Assembly: GCF_963678635.1 (NCBI RefSeq)
Contig: NC_087064.1
Span: 12,493,989 to 12,557,988, forward strand
Length of the DNA: 64,000 nt
Direction: 5' to 3'
Source: Symsagittifera roscoffensis
Lineage: Eukaryota; Xenacoelomorpha; Acoela; Convolutidae
Made by a program: the position numbers and the translations under genes. Positions 55,142 to 64,000 of this stretch are shown here, piece by piece (positions within the stretch are counted from its first letter, which is position 1; every line of letters begins with the position of its first letter). Under the pieces are notes generated by a model. The model was not told the DNA's origin. It was given only the letters and a program-made list of their open reading frames with translations, and made no database searches.

Positions 55142-56446
55142 TTACAAGTGGTATCAAGTCACAATTCTATTCAAAGTTTCAAGCTAGTAGAGCCTTTGTT
55201 GAAGTTCAAAGCTAAAACCAAAAAAATGATATGAAGTCACAATTCATTTCGAAGACTCAAGTCAAAACCACCTTTGTTGAACCTAACGCTCAACAATAAA
55301 ATCGAAAAAGTGGTATCAAGTCACAATTCAATTCAAAATTTCAAATTGGAAGCGACTTTGTTGAAGTTAAAGCTCAAAGTTGAAATTAAAAAAATAATAT
55401 CAAGTCAATTCAATTCAAAGTTTCAATTTGGAATCGATTTTGTTGAAGTTACAGCTCAAAAGTAAAATTAAAAAAGTGGTATCAAGTCACAATTCAATTC
55501 AAAGTATCAAGTTGGAAGCGACTTTGTTAAGTTACCGTTCGAAGTTAAAATTAAAACAAATTGGTATAAAGTCACATTTCAATTCAGAGTTTCAAGTTAG
55601 TAGAGCCTTTGTTGAAGTTAAAGCTCAAAGTTAAAACCAAAAAAATGATAAGAAGTCAAAATTCATTTCGAAGACTTAAGTCAAAACAACCTTTGTTGAA
55701 TCTAACGCTCAACAATAAAATCGAAAAAGTGGTATCAAGTCACAATTCAATTCAAAGTTTCAAGATAAAAGAGCCTTTGTTGAAGTTAAACCTCAAAGAT
55801 AAAATTGAAAAAGTGTTATCAAGTCACAATTCAATTCAAAATTTCAAATTGGAAGCGACTTTGTTGAAGTTAAAGCTCAAAGTTGAAATTAAAAAAGTAA
55901 TTTCAATTCAATTCGATTCAAAGTTTCAATTTGGAACCGACTTTGTTGAAGTTATAGCTCAAAAGTAAAATTAAAAAAGCGGTAACAAGTCACAATTCAA
56001 TTCAAAGTTTCAAGTTGGAAGCGACTTTGTTGAAGTTACAGCTAATGAATTTAAAAAGGGTTATCAAGTCACAATTCAATTCAAAGTTTCAAATTGTAAG
56101 CGCCTTTGTTGAAGTTACAGCTAAAGGTTAAAAGCAAAAAAGTGATATGAAGTCACAATTCATTTCGAAGACTCAAGTCAATACCACTTTTGTTTAACGT
56201 AACGCTCAACAATAAAATCTGAAAAGTGGTATCAAGTAACAATTCAATTCAAAGTTTCAAGATAAATTAGCCTTTTTTGAAGTCGAACCTCAAAGTTGAA
56301 CTGAAAAAAGTGTTATCAAAACAATTCAAATCAAAGTTTCAAGTTCGAAACGCCTTTGTTGAAGTTACAGCTGAAAGTTAAAAATGAAAAAGTGTTATCA
56401 AATCATAATTCATTTCAAATTGGAAACGACTTTGTTGAAATTACTT
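55142..56446. repeat. Minisatellite (tandem copy 2)
   Basis: Same 78-86 bp unit as in copy 1, about one unit fewer. The missing unit corresponds to the stretch containing 'caatgttccaagttggaggc' in copy 1. Confidence 0.88.
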
Positions 56447-56497
56447 TGGGCGACCTTGTCTTTGTTTTTTAAAGTGGGAAGATTGTTTTAGTAATTT

Positions 56498-59176
56498 TTA
56501 CATTTCCTTCTTTACGAATTTTTCGATCATAGTTCTACAACAGTTGGCCATTAACTTTGCAAGTTTGTCCAAAAATTCCGGTTTCAGATGGTAGAGTTTG
56601 TCGCCTCTAAAGTTACAAGGAAAAATAGAGTTGTTTGGGATGATATCAGAGGCTAAAGATTCCTTCAGTTTTCTGTTGATTGCCTTCAGAGCTTCCGCAT
56701 TATGGTCTTTCTTCGGAAGTAGTTCAACAAATTCACTTACTACTTTGTGTTTAACTCAGGTATACGGTCACGCAAATCTTTATATGTTTTATTTAAATGT
56801 GCATTCTCCGTTTTACTGAAACCATCATTAGCAACTATTATTTTGATGTATTTAAACCACACGATTTCTGGATAGAGAGAGAGTGAAGGTGTCGAGCGCA
56901 TCTTCCTGATCTACTGTTTACAGCTATCTTATGTTTATTAAATAGATCAAAGTCTTTCGTAGCCTTATAAGCATATTTCATATTTGAATCGCCAACAAAC
57001 AGAATTTTGTCGTCCAAAAAGACCTTACAATTTACAGTCATAACATAAACCAATAACGCAGCATGCTAACATTTTCATTCTCTTACTGTTCTTCGGGGGC
57101 TAGTAGTTTAGGTGGGGCGTTAAGTTTTCGGGCACTCATAATGGTTCTCTAAAAGTCAAGTAACAATTCAATAGGTGAAGTTTTTAACACAACATGAGCT
57201 ACAACTGAAGGATTCAAAGTAAGACGCGTAATTATTAAATTCAAGACGATTGCGGAGGACAAAGTGAAAAATTGACAAGACGCAAGGATGCAATAACGCA
57301 GCAATAGCGGATGAAAATCGAAAACTTCTCCATGGCGTACAACTTGAGTTTTATCTTTCTGAGGCTGAGTAACCAAAAACGATCTTGGATGGTGCTCATA
57401 ATGTTCTAATTTAAGTCTGGAAAAAACGAAAAAAAATTGAAGCATTGTAGCTTAAAGTACGTTTAATTTGACCACGATTTATTTGGTGTTAAAGGTCAGC
57501 ATTTTCCATGAATAAAATTAGCTTATCGTCAACTGAGTATCGGGTCCCTTGAACAAAAACACTTCGCGGTTCAGAGATCTCATTGTTTGAAAAAATTCTA
57601 GGTTAAAAATAGTGGATTAACTCACCAGACATTAATCACGTTCGCATTTTCTGGGAACATACTCGCGCCAATCACGAAATTGATTCAACTGATGTCTAAC
57701 AGCTATATTCTTACATATATTTTTGAAATTGTTTGCGTTATCGGCTACATGATTTATAAAAAATGTGTTTCCTTTCGTATTTCAGAACACTTTGATACAA
57801 AAAGGTCTTTCGTATTTCAGAACACTTTGATACAAAAAGGGTCCTGATGATTTAAGAATGCGAGGATAACGGATCAATTTGTGCTGATTGAAAGTTATGG
57901 ACTCCGCTGGATACTTCTCCCTGAATGCAGCCAAATGTTGCTCGAAACAATAACTTCAGTTTTTCCTTGTTTAAGTTTCTAAGCTGAAAAGAAATTATTC
58001 AGATGAAACTTACGAATTAAAACGCCAAGAACTTGATAATCGGCTTCTAAAAGGGCAAGATTCATTAGAAAAGAAAGATACAAATAGTCCAGCAAAAACA
58101 ATCATGTATCATCCCTAACCGGGATAAAATTGCCAATTATTAGAAGCAGAAAACGGAGTAGAGTAAATATTTGGTCATACTTCTGCTTGAAATGCACTTA
58201 ACTCTATCATAACTGGTTTCTGACAGCTTTCCGTCAATATCACGACCGTACCCAAAATGATTAAACCTATATTTTAAATTGCTGTGTTATCGGACTTAAC
58301 ATTTGAATTATCATTCATCAAAACTTCATTAGCTAGCTTACATCGGTTAAGAGCCAAGTATGTTTCATGTTGCAATATGCCTATTGAAAGTGGAAAAACA
58401 CGTATAACTTCTTCCACATCCCTCCAAAGGACAGTCAAAAGTAAATTCTTTTTTCTGCAACAAACTGAAATGCTGCTTTAAGTTTACATTACTGAGTGTA
58501 ACTGGTACAGGGCATAGGTTGCAATCAGCGGTAAACATGTCGTTATTATATAAACTACTTACTGCGCCAAACTTGTTTCGAAAGACTTACGCGATCCAGA
58601 AGCAATGTTTGAATCTAAATTGAGCGCAGAGTTAGTGGGTCACATTGGGAATTTCATCATGGTCTATTGAACTTGTTGGTATTTTGTTTATACATACTAA
58701 TTGATCACCTGCATTTTCTGTTAATTCAGTCATTTCTGTTACCTCAATAACATGATTATTTTCAATGCTTAAGTTTTCCACTTTCGAATTTTCTAGATTC
58801 TTAAAGGAAACGCCTACAGTACTTTGTTCTACTTCACACACCTCATTGATTCTCACAAGGTTCGGTTCGTTGTTCCGCACAGTAACGACAAAAGCTTTTG
58901 CCAGACCGCGTTCTTATTGAGAGTCTTGACGTTACCTTGCCTACCTGCTTTGATGTATGATACTTGCTGTAAGGACACAGGCTGAACTCTATATTGTCTC
59001 AAAAAAGACTTACCGTACTTAACCGTTATTTCAGATCCTTTTTCAATATTAGCAGCAGTTCGCAGAAGCACCACGCCCTTTTTGCATTTTTGAACTTCGT
59101 AACTACAATTTGACTCACAATCATGATTATTAAAATAAAGTGGTCCCTGCATTGAGTAAGAACAACCATCTTTCAC
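56498..59176 (-). pseudogene. SET ... SGNH relic, tandem copy 2
   Basis: Same blocks as copy 1. The SGNH ser-block and C-terminal block are again in different frames at the same place. Extra differences are a one-base insertion after the SET part (58947 region) that changes the downstream frame, and a two-base insertion in the SGNH part ('gagagagagtg' in place of 'gagagagtg', near 56875-56884) that disrupts its frame further. The SET half is again truncated by the unit junction at 59176. Confidence 0.55.
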
Positions 59177-59841
59177 AAGTAGAAGATTTTTGAAAAAACA
59201 AGTCGGTGGTTTTTTTCCAGTTTTTTGCGTTGATTACTCTTTTCCAACTGTCAGTTGGCTATGTTCAAATCGACGGCTAATGCGTCATAATTGGCTTGCG
59301 TCGCTTAGCAATTATGCAGACTCCTAATTGGCGTGCGTCACTCAAAAATTTTGTAGACTCGAAGTTTTACTCATTCAGGTTTTCCAAAAATTCGACTTTG
59401 TTTCTTTAAATATCTGTCCTATTTGCAATTTTGTTTTTGTTGTTGGTGATCTCGCCAACTCGATTTGTTAAACAAAATTGTTTCTTTTTCTTTTTTTCGT
59501 CTTAATAAGTTTGAGTAATGAGCGAAAAAGTTGTTATGAGCATGTGTTTAATTTTTTTTATTGTGAGGGTTCTTATTTTTTAAAATCAGGGAGGTCAGAA
59601 CATTCCGTGCTATTTGCACAACAACCGGCTATCCTTGTTTAATTTTGAAATTGATTTTTTTTCATTTTGGAGCTCATTTGTGCAGTTTTTCTTGTCTTTG
59701 CGAATTGCAAATTTGTTTTTGCGGAGTTTCAATAAGTTGGACGAGATTGTAGAGATCAGAGTATATCAAAGTCTTATGTACTAACGCAAAGGGAGGGGCT
59801 GTCAAATCAGATATTAAAAGTGTTATTTTTTTCATTTGTAG

Positions 59842-60038
59842 AAATGTGGATCCCCTATGGAACTTTCACCCTAGCGGCCCTACTGCTTGTGAATCCAACA
59901 GTGGTAGGAGTTCGAGCAGTGTGTTGAAGATGATGATTGACATCTTCTCGAGCAAGGCTGCCCTGAAGAAGATCTACACTACTGACCAAAAAGTCATTCT
60001 GGACGTCATCCTCTCCGTCATGCACGAACTCAGTCCAG
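59842..60038 (+). pseudogene. Duplicated penultimate exon of the SPIN90-like gene (copy 3)
   Basis: Matches 47312-47508 with one change (Ala to Thr in SGPTACESN). Splice sites and frame are intact. Confidence 0.8.
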
Positions 60039-60620
60039 GTCAGTCTTCATTTGAAGGTTCGGTGGTAAAGTTAGCGCCATATTTCTTGGCAAGTGGCCGA
60101 GAAGCTAGTGGAACAAGTTTATTTCATCGCTTTCGGTATGCTTGTTTTCTGCAATTGCTGTTAAAAACAAAAAAAACTATGAGTGAAAATTGATTTAATG
60201 GTAAATAGTTTCAAAGAATGGCTACGATTTCATTAGAACTATACCATAACTTCGAAATAGATGCACAAAAAACGGCAAGAAATAAGTCGAAAAGATGCTA
60301 ATTTTTCGATGTTATACGGTTTTGTTGTCTCGATTTATCGAAAAGGTACTTCTCTTCTGCTGTCTAAGAAAACAAAATTTACTTGTGTAGAAAACGGACG
60401 GTGTAGATTGGTCACCCTATTGTTTTCTATATTAGACGGTGATTTTTACTCTTTCTAGAATTTGAATGTTGGAATGGTTGCACGTGGATTTCAATGTTTT
60501 AATAATTTTGTTTTTGAGTTTGTCTGATTCCATGTTATTCTTATGCGATTTTCCGATATGTCAACTGCTTGGTTTTAAGTCAATTGCTGGAATTGGCATG
60601 TTACAACTTGTGGTTTTTAG

Positions 60621-60817
60621 GATCTCAACAGCGAGTAGATATGATGTCGCTACTGGACCTGGCAGTCAAGAATTTTGTGGTGTCTCAAGCTAGAGAGAAC
60701 GAACAGCCCCGCTATAAATACAACGAGCTCATAAGTCTCGTTCAACCAATCAGCGAACAGATAGACTGCCTGGAAGAGGCACTCATCGCCAGAAGCATTC
60801 TCTCCCACCTGACTTAA
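60621..60817 (+). pseudogene. Duplicated terminal exon of the SPIN90-like gene (copy 3)
   Basis: Matches 48092-48288 with frame, acceptor and stop codon kept. Confidence 0.8.
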
Positions 60818-61366
60818 CTGGACACAACTGATTCCGATTCCCTCTGTCTTTTAAATGAAATAATGCGATAGTAAATTTTGGCAGAGTATAACTATTTATA
60901 AACAAAGGAGGCATCTGAACTTGTGCATTATTTAATGCAATCAAATTAAGAGGGCGCATCTGTGTACACGCTCCGCCCGCAAGTTTGAAAATTAAAGAAT
61001 ATTTCAGGTCTTGACCTGTGATGTCCAGTTAAAAAAGTAAAACCGATGTTTTAACCATTAACCAATTAACTTGACTCTTGACCGAAACAGCATATTCCCG
61101 GCAGGGTGATCTTCTGAAATCAGTTGTCAATTACTTTCCTAGAGTGTGACTTATCAATCATGAGCCAATTTAATGATGCTCACTGGTATTCCCCATTCTG
61201 ATATGCATTTTGCGAAACTATCCCGATCTTTTCATGGCATTGGTTGGAATTAACGGTAATTACACAAACGAAGCGTAGTGCATCATTACGAAGCATTTCT
61301 TTCTAACCTAAGTCGCAAATGAAAGTGCTCATTTTGTGGAACTTTTGGTATATTTCAATTTAATCT

Positions 61367-61848
61367 TACAAGTGGTATCAAGTCACAATTCTATTCAAAG
61401 TTTCAAGCTAGTAGAGCCTTTGTTGAAGTTCAAAGCTAAAACCAAAAAAATGATATGAAGTCACAATTCATTTCGAAGACTCAAGTCAAAACCACCTTTG
61501 TTGAACCTAACGCTCAACAATAAAATCGAAAAAGTGGTATCAAGTCACAATTCAATTCAAAATTTCAAATTGGAAGCGACTTTGTTGAAGTTAAAGCTCA
61601 AAGTTGAAATTAAAAAAATAATATCAAGTCAATTCAATTCAAAGTTTCAATTTGGAATCGATTTTGTTGAAGTTACAGCTCAAAAGTACCTCAAAGTTGA
61701 ACTGAAAAAAGTGTTATCAAAACAATTCAAATCAAAGTTTCAAGTTCGAAACGCCTTTGTTGAAGTTACAGCTGAAAGTTAAAAATGAAAAAGTGTTATC
61801 AAATCATAATTCATTTCAAATTGGAAACGACTTTGTTGAAATTACTTT
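61367..61848. repeat. Contracted minisatellite (tandem copy 3), ~6 units
   Basis: Units before and after about 61687 match the beginning and end of the copy 1 array, but about ten units between them are missing. The join 'cagctcaaaagtacctcaaa' fuses two units in register. Confidence 0.88.
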
Positions 61849-61899
61849 GGGCGACCTTGTCTTTGTTTTTTTAAAGTGGGAAGATTGTTTTAGTAATTT

Positions 61900-64000
61900 T
61901 TACATTTCCTTCTTTACGAATTTTTCGATCATAGTTCTACAACAGTTGGCCATTAACTTTGCAAGTTTGTCCAAAAATTCCGGTTTCAGATGGTAGAGTT
62001 TGTCGCCTCTAAAGTTACAAAAAAAAAGAGTTGTTTGGGATGATATCAGAGGCTAAAGATTCCCTCAGTTTTCTGTTGATTGCCTTCAGAGCTTCCGCAT
62101 TATGGTCTTTCTTCGGAAGTAGTTCAACAAATTCACTTACTACTTTGTGTTTAACTCAGGTATACGGTCACGCAAATCTTTATATGTTTTATTTAAATGT
62201 GCATTCTCCGTTTTACTGAAACCATCATTACCAACTATTATTTTGATGTATTTAAACCACACGATTTCTGGATAGAGAGAGTGAAGGTGTCGAGCGCATC
62301 TTCCTGATCTACTGTTTACAGCTATCTTATGTTTATTAAATAGATCAAAGTCTTTCGTAGCCTTATAAGCATATTTCATATTTGAATCGCCAACAAACAG
62401 AATTTTGTCGTCCAAAAAGACCTTACAATTTACAGTCATAACATAAACCAATAACGCAGCATGCTAACATTTTCATTCTCTTACTGTTCTTCGGGGGCTA
62501 GTAGTTTAGGTGGGGCGTTAAGTTTTCGGGCACTCATAATGGTTCTCTAAAAGTCAAGTAACAATTCAATAGGTGAAGTTTTTAACACAACATGAGCTAC
62601 AACTGAAGGATTCAAAGTAAGACGCGTAATTATTAAATTCAAGACGATTGCGGAGGACAAAGTGAAAAATTGACAAGACGCAAGGATGCAATAACGCAGC
62701 GATAGCGGATGAAAATCGAAAACTTCTCCATGGCGTACAACTTGAGTTTTATCTTTCTGAGGCTGAGTAACCAAAAACGATCTTGGATGGTGCTCATAAT
62801 GTTCTAATTTAAGTCTGGAAAAAACGAAAAAAATTGAAGCATTGTAGCTTAAAGTACGTTTAATTTGACCACGATTTATTTGGTGTTAAAGGTCAGCATT
62901 TTCCATGAATAAAATTAGCTTATCGTCAACTGAGTATCGGGTCCCTTGAACAAAAACACTTCGCGGTTCAGAGATCTCATTGTTTGAAAAAATTCTAGGT
63001 TAAAAATAGTGGATTAATCACGTTCGCATTTTCTGGGAACATACTCGCGCCAATCACGAAATTGATTCAACTGATGTCTAACAGCTATATTCTTACATAT
63101 ATTTTTGAAATTGTTTGCGTTATCGGCTACATGATTTATAAAAAATGTGTTTCCTTTCGTATTTCAGAACACTTTGATACAAAAAGGTCTTTCGTATTTC
63201 AGAACACTTTGATACAAAAAGGGTCCTGATGATTTAAGAATGCGAGGATAACGGATCAATTTGTGCTGATTGAAAGTTATGGACTCCGCTGGATACTTCT
63301 CCCTGAATGCAGCCAAATGTTGCTCGAAACAATAACTTCAGTTTTTCCTTGTTTAAGTTTCTAAGCTGAAAAGAAATTATTCAGATGAAACTTACGAATT
63401 AAAACGCCAAGAACTTGATAATCGGCTTCTAAAAGGGCAAGATTCATTAGAAAAGAAAGATACAAATAGTCCAGCAAAAACAATCATGTATCATCCCTAA
63501 CCGGGATAAAATTGCCAATTATTAGAAGCAGAAAACGGAGTAGAGTAAATATTTGGTCATACTTCTGCTTGAAATGCACTTAACTCTATCAGAACTGGTT
63601 TCTGACAGCTTTCCGTCAATATCACGACCGTACCCAAAATGATTAAACCTATATTTTAAATTGCTGTGTTATCGGACTTAACATTTGAATTATCATTCAT
63701 CAAAACTTCATTAGCTAGCTTACATCGGTTAAGAGCCAAGTATGTTTCATGTTGTAATATGTCTATTGAAAGTGGAAAAACACGTATAACTTCTTCCACA
63801 TCCCTCCAAAGGACAGTCAAAAGTAAATTCTTTTTTCTGCAACAAACTGAAATGCTGCTTTAAGTTTACATTACTGAGTGTAACTGGTACAGGGCATAGG
63901 TTGCAATCAGCGGTAAACATGTCGTTATTATATAAACTACTTACTGCGCCAAACTTGTTTCGGAAGACTTACGCGATCCAGAAGCAATGTTTGAATCTAA
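61900..64000 (-). pseudogene. SET ... SGNH relic, tandem copy 3 (SET part outside window)
   Basis: The SGNH blocks (61900-62451) repeat the copy 1 arrangement including the frame break. A 15-base deletion near 63016 removes the minus-strand splice donor that is present in copies 1 and 2. The SET half would lie beyond the right edge. Confidence 0.5.

Larger units (their letters stand above)
52951..59176 (+). repeat. Tandem 6.2 kb unit, copy 2
   Basis: From aagtagaag at 52951 to tctttcac at 59176, 6226 bases, head-to-tail with copies 1 and 3. It repeats all of copy 1 with few substitutions; the minisatellite is about one unit shorter. It lacks the upstream exons of the SPIN90-like gene. Confidence 0.92.
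59177..64000 (+). repeat. Tandem unit, copy 3, cut by window edge
   Basis: Starts at 59177 with the same aagtagaag junction. It runs past the window end, so its right boundary and any further copies are unseen. The minisatellite is much shorter here. Confidence 0.9.

Overview
The window looks like nuclear DNA of an invertebrate animal. It is AT-rich, protein-coding sequence is split into exons bounded by GT...AG junctions with pyrimidine-rich tttttcag acceptors, introns carry many interspersed repeats, and the recognisable genes are animal housekeeping genes plus an EGF-receptor-family ectodomain. I cannot name the species or phylum from sequence alone.

Six spliced genes lie on the + strand. 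(1) 5170-6009: last three exons of a mitochondrial-type acetyl-CoA acetyltransferase (ACAT1-like). (2) 9619-15944: a five-exon alpha/beta-SNAP of 402 residues, with a long disordered insert before the conserved C-terminal DLR tail. (3) 16686-18071: two-exon maspardin (SPG21). (4) 21725-24856: five-exon PPIL4 (cyclophilin + RRM + basic tail). (5) 28049-32876: an EGF-receptor-like ectodomain (two L domains and Cys-rich domains) that stops where the transmembrane segment would begin, with no kinase exons visible. (6) 41458-48288: a five-exon protein whose C-terminal half resembles the SPIN90/Ldb17 leucine-rich domain, without an SH3 domain. The housekeeping genes act in unrelated processes (ketone/isoleucine metabolism, SNARE recycling, endosomal trafficking, splicing, actin nucleation); nothing suggests a functional cluster.

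From 46645 to the right edge the sequence is a tandem triplication of a 6.2-6.3 kb unit (46645-52950, 52951-59176, 59177-64000 and beyond). Each unit carries the last two exons of gene 6, an 80-86 bp minisatellite of varying copy number, and on the minus strand a decayed multi-exon gene with the C-terminal half of a SET domain (copies 1 and 2 only) and an SGNH-hydrolase-like domain broken by a frameshift shared by all copies.

The rest is introns and intergenic DNA dense in repeats: at least two tRNA-derived SINE families (one with a tRNA-Lys-like core), a dispersed ~500 bp family (R1), a second ~500 bp family (R2) ending in a GTTCCGAC/GTCGGAAC motif, diverged ~160 bp satellite-like arrays, foldback/MITE palindromes, a TIR element with GGGGCGGAT ends, and a decayed hAT transposase with matching short non-autonomous elements near 38-41 kb.

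Most notable: the secreted EGFR-like ectodomain, the SNAP insert with two NPF motifs, and the triplicated unit combining duplicated terminal exons with an unusual SET/SGNH relic. All exon limits come from reading frames, splice consensus and remembered family patterns; none was checked by alignment or RNA.
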